Assembly (NCBI GenBank): GCA_030549205.1
Contig: JAUKTV010000015.1
Coordinates: forward strand, 124,001 to 188,000
Origin: Apiosordaria backusii
Lineage: Eukaryota > Ascomycota > Sordariomycetes > Sordariales > Lasiosphaeriaceae
Reading direction: 5' to 3'
Length of the DNA: 64,000 nt
Position 1 is the stretch's first letter. Each line of letters opens with the position of its first letter. The notes beneath the pieces are model-generated. The model was not told the DNA's origin and searched no databases. It saw only the letters and a list, made by a program, of their open reading frames with translations. Made by a program: the position numbers and the translations under genes. Of this stretch, positions 10,452-21,890 are shown one piece after another.

Positions 10452-12222
10452 CCTGATAATGCGGTCTTTTGTCTTGCGGTACACTACGGAAAGGGGCGGT
10501 ATGCAGACGCAATGCAGAGTCGTTCCAGAAGCTCAACGGTGGTTGGACACTTGAAGGTTGCGTAAGAACAAGGGTCTAGTTGCGGCTCAGTCAATTGAAT
10601 GCTCGCAAAACTCGGAAGAGGCGGTGACACGGGCTTGATGTTGACGCTGGATGAAGATGGACATGGACTTGGTGTTGGGCGGATTATCAAGAGAATAAGC
10701 CCTGAAGAGATAGAAAATAATACGGGTCTGGATCTACAATCACGGAACGACATTTAACCCCGGAGTCTCGACAGAGCAGTTCGGGGTTTTGGAACTCTGC
10801 GCAACAACCACGGCCATGTTCTCTCTTGTCTCCGGGATCGGTGGAGTACCGCCTGGTCTGGGATGGTGGAAAAACAGTGCCCTGACAGATTGGCGGCGGA
10901 CCCAGGGCGGTGGAAAGCTGATGTGCTCCCAAGCGGCAATAGCAATGGAAATGGTGCAAAAATGCATGCGTCTTAGCTGGCGTGTTTGCTGGCGGGAAAA
11001 TGCAAGATGTAGCAGCGCGCGCCTCTGTTCCATCCACGGGCCACACACTGCCAGCGTAAAGATTTATCCCTTCACTGAGTGGCCACTGACGTCGCGCCCC
11101 ACCTTCTCCACAATTGACGTCGGTTCATCCCTATTGGCCAGGCACACAGCTGTAACCTAACCGCTTGAAAGCCGGGCAAATTACAGGGCATCTGGTTCAA
11201 CAATTCAGCACGCTCTGTTTGAACGGCTTTGGAGCAGGAAGAAGCATCATCCATCCCAGGCGGCCGACCACCTTTTCACCGGGTCTTCCAGGGCCTTCTC
11301 GCGGACGAGCTCCGGCATTCCGGTATTTCTCGCTTATCTTCGGCCCGGACGCCAATCTGGGCCTTTGCTTCTTCGGCTGCACAATGCCTGCTCGCCGCTC
11401 ACACAAACGGGACGGATTACACGTATCGCAGCACTGTGCCATCCCAGCGTTCTGTACACCGCTGAACGCCCCCCGCCGCGCCGCTGATTTGTGGGAGTCG
11501 AGGTGAAGCAAAAGGCGGCGAGCTACACTACGCTCCTCATCTCCTGCACTTTGCCTGTCACTTGTCTTTGACAGCTATGTGTCATGATCTGCGCACTCGG
11601 CACATTACCCATTACCGTGCGGCCATCATGTCTCGCGGCACGCCCTGCCGGGATCGAGCAGTCGATGTGAGACAAGATTCGCAAAAGAAAGCTCTGGAGA
11701 GACTTCCCGAGAAAAAACTTTTCAGATACAACACGGGTGGGACACGGGCGGAATGGACCTGCCACGCATGTTAGCCCCTTATCGCATTCCTTGTTTTGAC
11801 TGGGGCCCCAATGGGTTCATCTAGAGTCGGGATGATGTGAAAACTCAGATTTGATGGGGCAGCACAGCCAGAGAGGGTAAGGCCCATCTTCTCATGGCGT
11901 GCTGTTTTGGTTTCTGGCGGGCTCTATTATTATGACGCCTCCTCGGGTTCCTCTGAGGGGTATTAATATCGCCTCCTTCCCCCTCGTCCTCTTCCTCCAC
12001 TTCTCCTTCCCATTCCAGCCATGAGACCTTAGACTCCACGCACTGTACTGTCAATACGCATCAAACCTCACCACCTGACCCTTGAGATATCACGGCATAC
12101 TGCCAAGCACACTCCTGTCTCACGCCTTGATCTATATATTTCCCTTCTACCTACAAGAAGTCTGGGATTCTCATTATTGTCTATACTACCCACACTACGT
12201 TTCATTCAAGGAGCGTCACAAA
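10452..12222. promoter_or_regulatory. Long divergent qa-3/qa-4 promoter region
   Basis: This 1.77-kb region lies between the divergent qa-3 and qa-4 genes. It carries one QA-1F-like site at 11054-11069. Pyrimidine-rich DNA precedes qa-4 (about 11960-12015), a common feature of fungal core promoters. The short open frames on both strands overlap each other and lack recognisable motifs, so no gene is called. Confidence 0.5.
11054..11069 (+). promoter_or_regulatory. QA-1F-like operator (14 of 16)
   Basis: GCGTAAAGATTTATCC matches GGRTAARYRYTTAYCC at 14 of 16 positions, with mismatches at positions 2 and 8. It is the only candidate I found between qa-3 and qa-4, about 600 bp upstream of qa-3 and 1.15 kb upstream of qa-4. 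Confidence 0.5.
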
Positions 12223-13308
12223 ATGCCATCCAAGCTCGCCATCACTTCCATGTCACTAGGCCGGTGCTATGCCGGCCACTCATTCACCACCAAACTCGAC
12301 ATGGCCCGCAAGTACGGCTATCAAGGCCTCGAGCTATTCCATGAGGACCTGGCTGATATGGCCTACCATCTGTCTGGAGAGCTCCCTTCCCCCTGCGGCC
12401 CCTCCCCGGCAGCCCAACTCGCTGCTGCCCGTCAAATCCTCCATATGTGCCAAGCCAGAAACATCGAGATCGTCTGTCTCCAACCATTCAGCCAATATGA
12501 TGGTCTCCTAGACCGCGAGGAGCACGAACGCCGTCTCGAACAGCTCGATTTCTGGATCGAGCTCGCCCACGAGCTCAACACGGACATCATCCAGATCCCC
12601 GCCAACTTCCTGCCCGCGGAGCAGGTAACAGAGGACATTTCCCTCATTGTTTCAGACCTGCAGGAAGTGGCCGACATGGGCCTGCAGGCCAACCCACCCA
12701 TCCGCTTCGTCTACGAGGCTCTGTGCTGGAGCACTCGAGTGGACACGTGGGAGCGCAGCTGGGAGGTGGTGCAGAGGGTGAACCGGCACAACTTTGGCGT
12801 GTGCCTTGACACGTTCAACATTGCGGGGCGGATATACGCTGACCCGACGGTCCCCTCTGGCCGCACGCCCAACGCGGAAGAAGCGGTGCGGAAGTCGATT
12901 GCGCGGCTGATTGAGAGGGTGGATGTGAACAAGGTCTTTTACGTTCAGGTTGTGGATGCGGAGAAGCTGAAGAAGCCGCTGGTGCCGGGGCATCGGTTTT
13001 ACGACCCGGAGCAGCCGGCGAGGATGAGCTGGTCGAGGAACTGCCGGTTGTTCTATGGGGAGAAAGACAGAGGGGCGTATCTGCCGGTCAAGGAGATTGC
13101 CTGGGCTTTCTTTAACGGGCTTGGGTTTGAGGGTTGGGTCAGCTTAGAGCTGTTTAACAGAAGAATGGCGGACGCAGGGTTTGGGGTTCCGGAGGAGCTG
13201 GCGAGGAGAGGGGCAGTTTCGTGGGCGAAGCTGGTGAGGGATATGAAGATCACTGTCGATATGCCAGCGCAGCAGCAACCTGTTAGGATGATGGCGGCGT
13301 CTTTGTAA
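12223..13308 (+). CDS. qa-4: 3-Dehydroshikimate dehydratase
   Basis: Converts 3-dehydroshikimate to protocatechuate, the committed step out of the shikimate intermediates, in the cytosol. It is a single exon of 361 aa, close to the Neurospora QA-4 length. The start MPSKLAITSMSLGRCYAGHS is typical of the family; an upstream in-frame Met at 12082 would add 47 unlikely residues. The fold is a sugar-phosphate-isomerase-type TIM barrel: GYQGLELFHEDL, IEIVCLQPF, the metal-site segment RFVYEALCWS (about 165-174) and NFGVCLDTFNIAGRIYADP with its Asp. It lies head-to-head with qa-3 and tail-to-tail with qa-2. Confidence 0.95.
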   Translation: MPSKLAITSMSLGRCYAGHSFTTKLDMARKYGYQGLELFHEDLADMAYHLSGELPSPCGPSPAAQLAAARQILHMCQARNIEIVCLQPFSQYDGLLDREEHERRLEQLDFWIELAHELNTDIIQIPANFLPAEQVTEDISLIVSDLQEVADMGLQANPPIRFVYEALCWSTRVDTWERSWEVVQRVNRHNFGVCLDTFNIAGRIYADPTVPSGRTPNAEEAVRKSIARLIERVDVNKVFYVQVVDAEKLKKPLVPGHRFYDPEQPARMSWSRNCRLFYGEKDRGAYLPVKEIAWAFFNGLGFEGWVSLELFNRRMADAGFGVPEELARRGAVSWAKLVRDMKITVDMPAQQQPVRMMAASL

Positions 13309-13583
13309 TGAGTCCTTTTCAAATAGCATCTACTGGCGCTTTAGGAGTTAAGGGAGGCTGTCTGTTTTTTGGGCAATAAATGGCATTCTTGGGCGATAAA
13401 GCCGAGCAGCCTTCAGACGATTTGCTTTTTGGGTGCAAAGGGGCTATAGAACGCCGGTCATTCATAGAACAATGATAATTCGGACGTAACTCTCTGAACC
13501 AAGGTCAACCCCCCTCATCTTGATTATCTTCCGTTTTATTCCAACAGCTTTCTTTGGGTCCATTCTCCCAGGACATCAGTGGC

Positions 13584-14072
13584 TTATTCTCCTTCGATCT
13601 TCAGGTGTCTTGCTGCAAATTCTATCGCGGCCGTATATCCATACACTCCCATCCCACAAATAACTGCCACAGCCTTGTCGCTCAAGTAACTATGCGCCCT
13701 GAATGGTTCCCTCGCGTGTACATTAGATACATGAAGCTCAATAAACGGAATTGCCACAGCTGCGAGCGCATCCCGGACAGCGACACTCGTGTGTGTCAAA
13801 GCCCCTGCATTGATGATAATCGCAGACACTTTCTCTCTTGGTGCGTTTGTCTCTTGTACGTTTGGTCCCCAGCCAGCAGTTTCCTGAATGCGGTCAACGA
13901 TGGCACCCTCATGATTAGACTGGAATGTGTCGATTTCGACTCCCAGCTCGCGGGCTTGTTGGTGCGCTTGAGCTTCGATGTCGCTGAGGGTGGTTGAACC
14001 GTAGATATGGGGCTCCCTTTTCCCCAAGAGATTCAAATTGGGGCCGTTGATGAGGAGAATGCGACGCGGCAT
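13584..14072 (-). CDS. qa-2: Catabolic 3-dehydroquinase, type II
   Basis: Dehydrates 3-dehydroquinate to 3-dehydroshikimate using a type II mechanism, separate from the type I domain of biosynthetic AROM. It is a single exon of 162 aa, slightly shorter than the 173 aa of Neurospora QA-2. Type II motifs are visible: LLINGPNLNLLGKREPHIYG at the N-terminus with the lid Arg/Tyr, SNHEGAIVDRI, INAGALTHTSVAVRDAL and the catalytic-His segment IELHVSNVHAREPFRAHSYL. The enzyme forms dodecamers in known members. It is divergent from qa-x with a perfect QA-1F operator about midway between them. Confidence 0.96.
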   Translation of the reverse strand: MPRRILLINGPNLNLLGKREPHIYGSTTLSDIEAQAHQQARELGVEIDTFQSNHEGAIVDRIQETAGWGPNVQETNAPREKVSAIIINAGALTHTSVAVRDALAAVAIPFIELHVSNVHAREPFRAHSYLSDKAVAVICGMGVYGYTAAIEFAARHLKIEGE

Positions 14073-14984
14073 CGTGGCTGGGTGGCGGCTGACGGTTTGG
14101 TGTTTTGGTCCAAGATCAGAATTCAGGGGTTCAGGGGTGGAATAAAGCTGGGCGACAAAGACTTTTTTGAACGAGCTGCATCATGACCATCACCACGCGG
14201 GCAGAATACACGAAGAGGTCTCATATACTATTTACAAATAACAGACAACCCATTTTCCCAAATTACCGGCCCTCGGAGCCTGCTGGTGTCTTTTCCCAGA
14301 GCACCAGGAGTTGAGCGTGCATGGTTCCCCAGGCTCTGCATTGGCACCACCAGTCAAAACACCTCAAAATCACCCGCAGTCTTTCCCACTGAAAGGGAAC
14401 TGTATAACTGGCTAATTGTTCTCCCACGGGTATGAAGTCATCATCACGAGGACTGCAAACGGGACTTGAGCTTAGCCAAACCCTTGAACGATCCACACTG
14501 GCCGGGTAAACACTTATCCAACAACACCCGCCGCGGACCCCTGTGGCCACCACCTCGGCTCAGACAACAACCAGTGCGGAAATCATTCCATTGTCCATAG
14601 TTGCGAAACATGATCCAGAGTACTGGAAAGCAGATCGATTCGTGGGGTAAAATATGAAGGCAATAACCCGCAGATGCAAAACAGAAAAAATGGAGAAAAC
14701 GTTCCCTTTCCTCGAAAATCCGGGGAAACCGCGTGGGTTACCCCAGAGAATGGAAACAAAGTACGTCACAAGGCTCAGCGGTGGGTATCTTATCAATTAT
14801 TCTCGGCTTGTTGCGGTTCAATATTGACAGGCGGAATTGATGCGAGGGCTCTGTTTCGAAACAGTCCCATTTTCTGCTTCGAGGTGTCTTGTGCCGTTGT
14901 GATGGTCGAATTCTTCCACTAGATGCATCGGCCTCTCATTCCATGGCCCTTTCTCCGATAAACAAAAGATTCTGGCACTCAAAA
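14073..14984. promoter_or_regulatory. Divergent qa-2/qa-x promoter region
   Basis: This 0.91-kb intergenic region has a perfect QA-1F operator near its centre (14504-14519). The open frames inside it (14263-14553, 14560-14796, 14674-14922) have no family features and are not called. Confidence 0.6.
14504..14519 (+). promoter_or_regulatory. QA-1F operator (perfect match)
   Basis: GGGTAAACACTTATCC fits GGRTAARYRYTTATCC at every position, including the more stringent ATCC end. It lies 432 bp upstream of the qa-2 start and 466 bp upstream of the qa-x start, so it can serve both divergent genes. Confidence 0.85.
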
Positions 14985-16218
14985 ATGACTACAGATATAA
15001 TCACAGAAGAGGAGCTCAATGAGATCTACACCTTTGCCGTTCAGCTCGGCAAAGATGCAGGTAAACTCCTTCTCGACGCTGCCCAGCTGAGATATGCCGG
15101 CAGTCAAGCAGCCGCCCTGCAAGTTGAGGAGAAAGATAGTGCGGTAGATATCGTAACCAAGACTGACGAAGGTGTGTTTGCGGTTAATCAGCTGTTCGCC
15201 AGTACTAAGCTAACCTTGGCAGATGTCGAAGCCTTCATCAAGACCTCCATTGAGGCAAAGTATCCCCACCACAAGTGCGTTTTTTCAAGGCCACCTTCCC
15301 TTTTCCCAGGCATTAAACAGTCTATCCACAGATTCATCGGCGAAGAAACCTACTCCAAGGGCGCCTCCCGCTCCTACATGATATCTGACACCACCCCGAC
15401 CTGGTGCGTTGACCCGCTAGACGGAACAGTCAATTATACGCACCTCTTCCCAATGTTTTGCGTCTCCATCGCCTTTATTGTAGCCGGGAAGCCCATCATT
15501 GGCATCATATACGCGCCCTTTCTCAACCAACTGTTCACTTCCTGCCGGGGAAGAGGAGCTTGGCTCAACGAAACTCAGCAACTCCCTCTCATGAGGAACC
15601 CAATACCGCCCATGCCGGCGAATGCCCCAAGTGGCTGTGTCTTTGCGTGCGAGTGGGGTAAGGACAGAAAAGACAGACCTGACGGCAATCTGTACAGAAA
15701 GGTTGAGAGTTTTATGAACATGGCAGCGGAGATGGGAGGAAGAGGAGGAAAGGGGGGGATGGTACATGGTATTAGGAGTCTGGGAAGCGCAACAATGGAT
15801 CTCGCCTACACAGCAATGGGAGGGGTAGATATCTGGTGGGAAGGTGGATGCTGGGAATGGTGAGCTTTTTGTCCAACGATGGTGTAGTTCAAACTGGGCG
15901 CTAACAGCATTTCAAGGGACGTGGCGGCCGGTATCGCCATCTTACAAGAAGCCGGTGGGCTCGTGACAACTGCTAACCCACCAGAAGATCCAGAGACGGC
16001 AGAGATTGAGGAGGTGAGGCTGGGTAGCAGGCTGTATCTTGCCATTCGGTATGTAATTATGCTCGAACCCTTCGTATCTATTGCCATGATGAGCTAACAT
16101 CGCGCCTAGGCCAGCAGGACCCAGCCAGACTGAATCAGGAAGGGAGGGGCAAGAACGGACTGTTCGAGAAGTATGGCGGCGTGTAAGAGAACTCGATTAC
16201 GAAAGACCAGGAGCTTGA
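14985..16218 (+). CDS. qa-x: Inositol-monophosphatase-like protein of the qa cluster
   Basis: Homologue of Neurospora QA-X and Aspergillus QutG, inositol monophosphatase family; its exact role in quinate use is not settled. Five exons: 14985-15171, 15223-15274, 15332-15859, 15917-16048 and 16110-16218 (introns of 51-61 bp), giving 335 aa. Metal-binding motifs of the superfamily are visible: FIGEETYSKG (Glu), WCVDPLDGTVNYTHLFP (DPxDGTxN) and the second signature EWDVAAGIAILQEAGG, created by the third splice. The Met at 14985 is preferred; one 42 bp upstream in frame is possible. It is co-regulated with qa-2 through the shared operator if the Neurospora logic holds. Confidence 0.92.
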
Positions 16219-16685
16219 ACTTGGCAGGAGAAACTTTAGATACGGTTTCAGATGTATAATAATTACCACAAATATACACCTGCTAAGTATCTACTACTGA
16301 TACTGAGATGTATCAAATGAACTTGATCAAGTCCGGTCCCAGACTCAGTCTTTATCTTGCTTCAAAGTAAAGACGCTGAGATGAAACTACGCTATTGACC
16401 CTGTGCCCACCTTTTTATATGCCGGTTTTAACAGAGCTTCTTAGTAGCAGAGCACCACTGAGGAGATCCCGGGTCGCCTCTCACTTCTGGTTTACTGACT
16501 GACCATGGGCGGACCATCCAGGTCGGTGTTCGAGAACGGAGCAGATGGGTAAGAGAGTGCGCCCTGCCCGAATGTTAATGACAGCCGCTGTGAGAATGTG
16601 TTAGTTTCAGGCGCAGTTATGCTAGTCAAACGGCCAATTCTTGTCCGTTCCCTTGACAATACAAACTACCTGAAACAGTTGTCCA
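16219..16685. other. Intergenic between convergent qa-x and JIP5 genes
   Basis: This is the 3' flank of two convergent genes. No open frame with family features and no repeat was noticed. Confidence 0.5.
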
Positions 16686-17993
16686 TCAGTCCAAGCCTGG
16701 GAAAGCCACACTCCTGGCCTGGTTGCCCTTGCCCTTTTTCTGCTTCTTGCTGGGCTGTTTTGGGCGTTCGTCCTCACTGTCATCGTCAGAGTCGGAATCG
16801 CTATCGGCCGGTCTCTTGAATCCACCTGCTTCCGCTTCTTCCTCTTCCTCTTCCTCAACATCTTCCTCTCCAGACTCAGCCCAGACCTTGACCGTTCTGC
16901 CGCCACCACTGATAAGCCTGTTCTGATAGTCAAAGGTCAAGGCAGCGACTCCCTCGACCTCATCGTGCTTGAGCACAGCCTGCACCTCACGTCTCTTGAG
17001 GTCGACAATGCTCAAGCTACCATCGCCAACACCCACGATGACCTTCTTGCCCCAACCAAGCTCGTCGGGAACGCGAACAATAGCATCCAGACTTTCACCA
17101 TCCTTCTTGGAACGGCCACCGGCGACGTTAATGCGCTCCTGCTGATCATCCCACACGCCGCGATCCCACAGCGTCAGAATTCCGTTACCTGTCCCAACGG
17201 CAACCACAGCATTACTGCGCATCTTCTTGGGGCCAAGGCCCGTCGGGATGATAGTGGAGCAAAGCAGCTCATCCTCCTGGTCTTCCGAAGTTGCGACAAT
17301 TCCATGCCTGAGATCGGTAACGGCGAGTGTGGTGCCTCCGGTCGAAACCCACTGCTTCGGAAACCCAGAGGTACTCTCGGCAGAGGCTGGCAAAGGGGTA
17401 ATGCTAGAGATGTAATCGGCGTGGGGCACATGCTTGCGCACTGGCTTGGGGTTCAGACTACCGTTTTCGCGCAAGTCGAAGATGTAGAGACCGCCAGAGT
17501 CGGTACCGAGAAGGAGCGTTTGGGGTGAGAGGACGTGGAGGATGGCAGGGCAATCGGTCGAGCTTGTCGCGCTGTTGCGGGGGGGAAGACCGATCTTGGA
17601 AATGACGTTGCCGGTCTCGGGGGAAAAGTGCTTGACTACGGAGTCGGTGCCAGCAGAGTACATGGCTGATAGCAGAGAAAAAGAGCGTTAGTTCTGACAA
17701 GCAACAACAAACTTAATGGCAAGACAATGCTGACCTGATCCATCATGGCTGTATGCAAGGTGCCGGCAGCTGCCCTTGTGGCGGCGGGTGCTCCATATAC
17801 TCTTAATCATGCCGCGCCCGCTGCTAGTGCTGCTTCTGCGACCGCTTTCATCTTCCTCGTCGCCATCGTTTGGTAGGCGAAAGGTCTCGACTCTGCCGCT
17901 GGCCAGACCGACTGTGAGGAGCGGCTCGGACGGGTGCAAGACCTGGGTAAACAGGTCCGCTGAGAGCGGGAGGGTGCAGAGATTTTCGAGCAT
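16686..17993 (-). CDS. JIP5: WD-repeat ribosome biogenesis protein JIP5
   Basis: Beta-propeller protein of the JIP5/WDR55 family, nucleolar and required for rRNA maturation in yeast. The exons are 17993-17735 and 17665-16686 (69-bp intron), giving 412 aa. The start MLENLCTLPLSADLFTQVLHP and first blade (LLTVGLASGRVETFRL) are characteristic. Further blades contain TDSGGLYIFDLR, TGNGILTLWDRG and GGRTVKVWAESG. After the propeller comes a long Glu run (EEDVEEEEEEEAEAGG), then an Asp/Ser-rich stretch and a Lys-rich tail ending KKQKKGKGNQARSVAFPGLD, consistent with a nucleolar basic tail. It is convergent with qa-x and not part of the quinate pathway. Confidence 0.9.
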
Positions 17994-18750
17994 TGTGAAC
18001 TAGTATACAGAGAGAGAAATTCGAGTTGGGTTTCTCTCTATCTCATAATCGAGAGTGGCGCTGTGGTGTTGAGCTGTTCAGAAACTGCATGGCCACTTCG
18101 CAGTCGCAAAAACAATCCAGATCGTCCAGGATGCGATCTCGACTTTTTGAAGCAGCCAATCGCGAAAATTTTGGGAGCTCCAGGGGTGGCTCTAGCGATA
18201 GCTTGGCATTGAATGTGGAGTCTGGGGTTCAATGGGGCGTCAGTTTATAAAACGGTTCTTACCTGTCAACTTCAAATGTGCACCAAGCAACTCTAGAGTT
18301 CCTCTGACCGGTTGAGTGTCTACTAAACACATTTATTTATCTTGGCTGTTAGCCTGATCTATCATCCAGTTCTCGCGGTAGCGGTATACTATACCTATGT
18401 ACTCCGTATTGTTGAGCCTTTGTTATCTTCTCTTCTTGAAGCACCCCTCCCTAAAACAAGCTTACCACAGTAGCGCATCTAACCCCTGACTTTGCACAGA
18501 CCAGTTCGCGACTTGGATTGGGAGTTGGGGGGTTTGATTTCGTCACTTGATCTTCGACCAGGTTTCCAACAGTTACACACCACACAGCAATATATGGAAA
18601 GAACGAGTCGTTCGGTCATTATGTAGCTCTATCCTCAAACATCACGGATCAATCTGTTTTCTCCCAGTTGGTTTTCAAGGGCAATCCTCGCAAATTCTCT
18701 ACTAGTCACGGACCCGATTCTACCTTTCAACGAGAACGAACGTGGTCAAG
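17994..18750. other. Divergent JIP5/chitinase promoter region
   Basis: Short open frames near 17776-18250 do not resemble any family and partly overlap the JIP5 first exon, so no gene is called. Confidence 0.45.
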
Positions 18751-20045
18751 ATGAGACTCAGCTGGTACTTCTTATTGTGCTGCCTGTCCCTCGCAATGGC
18801 GCTGAACCTCACCACCAAGCGGCCGCTAAGATCCATCATGTATTACACCGGGTATGCCTCTCCCCCGATGGTCTCAATGTACTACCAACTGACCATTTTA
18901 TTCAGTCAACATCCAGTCACGCCCCCGGTTGATCAGTTGAAGCACGTAACCCATGTTGCCATTGCTTTCATGAGTCCCGGTGCCTTCAATGAACCAGGCA
19001 GAATGGAGTGGCCCTTGTGGACCACTGTCGAGGAGGTCAGGGAGAAGTTTCCCAAAAAGACAAAGGTTTTGATCGCGATTGGTGGCTGGGGAGATACGAT
19101 CGGCTTCTCGGTGGCCGCCGTATCAGACGAGACCCGGAAATCTTTTGCTGAAAACGTGGCAAGCATGGTGAGGGTGACCGGTGCTGATGGTGTTGATATC
19201 GATTGGGAATATCCAGGGTAAGCAGGTCTGAGCCATTATGTATATGCAAAATTTCCAGAGTTGCTGACAATCTATTCATTTTCTACGACAGAGGCAACGG
19301 CGAAGACTACAAACAGGTCCCGAACTCATCGAAAGCCTGGGAGATTCAAGCCTACCCCCTCCTTTTGGCCGAGCTGCGAGCTGCCCTGGGGCCAAACGCT
19401 ATCATCTCGGCCGCTGTACCAGGCCTCAAACGCGATATGCTCGCTTTTACAAGAGAAACCGTCCCCCGAATCATGAAGCACCTCGACTTCCTCAACGTGA
19501 TGACTTATGATCTCATGAATCGTCGCGACACAGTGACGAAGCATCACACCGGCATAGATCTCAGTCTCGAAGCCATCGAGGCTTATATCGCTGCCGGAGC
19601 TGCGCCCCAGGAATTGAATTTGGGCTTTGCTTTCTATGTCAAGTACTTCCGCACACAGCACGAAGGTTGCGTTGATGATCCGGTAGGGTGCCCAACCGTT
19701 CTGTTAGAGGAACCATCAACAGGCGCAGATCTAGGGCAAGCGGGGGCTTTCTCGTGGCACGATCCTGTGCCGGAGGAGGTGGCCGGTTCGTTCACCAAGG
19801 CGATTGACAAGGGGAGGTATGATGAGCAACGGGGAGGTTACTATTACTGGGATGATGAGGAGGATATATGGTGGACTTTTGATACACCCCATGCCATCAA
19901 GCAAAAATTCCCAATCCTTGTGGACAAAAAGAGACTGGGAGGGGTGTTTGCTTGGGGTCTGGGAGAGGATGCACCTGTCTATGAGCACCTGGCAGCCGTT
20001 AATGAGGAGCTGGAAGAGCGGTTAGAAACGAAAGATGAACTGTGA
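18751..20045 (+). CDS. Secreted GH18 chitinase
   Basis: Glycoside hydrolase family 18 enzyme, expected to cleave beta-1,4 bonds in chitin outside the cell or at the wall. The exons are 18751-18851, 18906-19217 and 19292-20045 (introns of 54 and 74 bp), giving 388 aa. A signal peptide covers about residues 1-20 (MRLSWYFLLCCLSLAMALN). Conserved strands are visible: YYTG at the first splice, KTKVLIAIGGWG and the catalytic motif DGVDIDWEYPG with the DxxDxDxE acid intact. NVMTYDLMNRRD and the C-terminal GGVFAWGLGED complete the barrel. There is no chitin-binding module, membrane anchor or GPI signal, so this is a single-domain secreted chitinase. Confidence 0.93.
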
Positions 20046-20349
20046 GGTAGATTTAATTATGGTTTGAGAATTCAAGCACGGTTATGCTGGTCGAGGACGC
20101 CCGTCTTCAATTTATCAAACAGAGCCTCCGCTGCATTGTTTGTCCCTCTGGAAAGCTGCTGAGCCTCTAACGGACAAGCCTTCACATCTGGATTGAGTGC
20201 AATCGACGCTTCAAGAAACCAAAATGAGGCAATTTTCTTTTTCATCGCTATGTATGGACTTGCGTACTTCCTCAAAGATTGCTATTTTTGCCTCCCTTTA
20301 GCCTTTTAATATCACTTTCCCTCCCTAGCATGCTGCACCTTGGCTATCG

Positions 20350-20931
20350 TCAGACATGTCTTCCTCCTCCTCCTGAGCCCGTTTTCTTCCTCAGCAAGTC
20401 CAGGCAGATGTACAATGCAGCCAAGAGCAGCGGCAAAGCCACGATCCACAGTATCACCACACCGAATCTTTCCTCCCAGTGAACCTCTCTCTCTATGAAC
20501 ACTGCTTGTCCGTTCTCCGGTATCCCATCCATGAGGTGGTGTGATTCTTCATCCCTCCGGTAGCCATGATGCTCGACATCAGCGTCCAGGTCGAGGCCAC
20601 GGCCGGTGTCGAAAGTGCGATAATTCATGTGGTCATCTTCGTGGAGCGGTGGCGGGAGTTCAACATGATCATCATCGTCGCATGCGGGCGGGCTTGATGG
20701 GAGCGCAATATGAGGCGGTACATATCTTTTATTGGCAGGATTCTGTTCATGTTTCTCTTTGTTAGTGCGGGCACGAAAATTGGGAGAGAAAGCATAACCC
20801 ACAGTCAAGAAAGGATCCTCGGACAGGATGTCCACAGAGCGGACTATGCCGGCGTGGTCGGATTCATTACCGGAGGTGTCGGATAAAATAGGGGATAAGG
20901 AGTGGGAGGCTGTTCCAGAAGCTGATGGCAT
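20350..20931 (-). CDS. Small protein with one C-terminal membrane helix
   Basis: Unrecognised protein of 193 aa. The N-terminal half is hydrophilic, with a PPHIALPSSPP stretch and many Asp/His residues (CDDDDHVELPPPLHEDDH). A single hydrophobic segment (FGVVILWIVALPLLLAALYI) lies about 30 residues from the end, followed by a basic, Gly-rich tail (RKKTGSGGGGRHV). This suggests a tail-anchored or type II/III membrane protein. Met at 20931 has an A at -3; an in-frame upstream Met at 21081 would add 50 residues. Convergent with the chitinase gene. No function is assigned. Confidence 0.6.
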   Translation of the reverse strand: MPSASGTASHSLSPILSDTSGNESDHAGIVRSVDILSEDPFLTVGYAFSPNFRARTNKEKHEQNPANKRYVPPHIALPSSPPACDDDDHVELPPPLHEDDHMNYRTFDTGRGLDLDADVEHHGYRRDEESHHLMDGIPENGQAVFIEREVHWEERFGVVILWIVALPLLLAALYICLDLLRKKTGSGGGGRHV

Positions 20932-21890
20932 CTTTTTCGCAGACTTTTGGTTGGGAAGTAGGGGAATTGTTGTGAATACCTGATTTGATGAATACTTGCA
21001 GTCGAGCTGAAGTGCCAGTGTGGTGAATGACTTGAAAGGTTTGAGTTTCTGTGTGGAAGAGGCTAAATCTGCAGAGAACAATACAAATACCTGGAGTTCG
21101 AATCATGGACAATAGACACAGCATGTTGAATGTAAAAACGACAATGTTCCGGTTGAGAAAACCACCAGTGTGCTCACGTGGACTCTAAAACTTCGGGTTG
21201 TTCACCTGCCAGAAATGGGTAATGGTAAACACAGATAAAAACAAAAGTACTGGTCCGGTAGTCACGCAACAAACAATCAGGGCATGAAAAGCCAGAGATA
21301 ACACGGCAGATACCGGGCCGGTACAGTATGACGGGCACGCAATCGAAAGTGAAGGGTTGATCATGGCTGTGCAATGTCCTACAGGTTAGGTATCAAGATA
21401 AGCTTCTCGTGGATCCATGTGAACGCTGTGTGCCTGATATGTCATTTGGAATGATCAATGACCCCCAGGTCTGCAGTTAGGTCACCAAATATCTTTATGT
21501 GCCGGGAGACAAGAGTAATACTAGTGGGCACGATTCAAGTTCCCTGCTTGCTAATTGTCCTGATTATAAAGCCCTAGTCTCGAACCGCATACTATTTACA
21601 TAAATGCAAGTCTCCCGGAGCGCCCTAGCACGACCTGGGCACCGCTCATTGTGTGCATCCAGAAGCTTGGGTGTAGACCGATGTTTTGAGACTGCCGCTG
21701 ATGACCCAGAAGCCTCTCTGTTTTGCGCCGGAAGCGATGTGCTTTACTGTGACTGAGGGGCTCTGGTGCTGAAACAGTTGGCGTAGTTGCACCAAGTCCA
21801 GGTACCTTTTGGGAGCAAAGGTGGGCAAATAATGTTGGTTATTTCCTGTCTAGTGTGTCTTCACCGTTTTCATGATGGTCCTGCAGCATG
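20932..21890. other. Intergenic, about 1 kb
   Basis: This holds the promoter of the minus-strand small membrane protein and the 3' flank of the minus-strand alpha/beta hydrolase. No supported gene or repeat was seen. Confidence 0.45.

Noticed and set aside
11935..11980. GGGGTATTAATATCGCC as a QA-1F operator upstream of qa-4
   Set aside because: Too many mismatches in the TAA/TTA core compared with GGRTAARYRYTTAYCC.
14641..14790. Second QA-1F-like site near GGGGTAAAATATG or GGGTATCTTATC
   Set aside because: Only one half-site fits in each case; the other half departs from the consensus at several positions.
16965..17528. 187-codon plus-strand frame
   Set aside because: Antisense to JIP5 WD repeats; no independent evidence.
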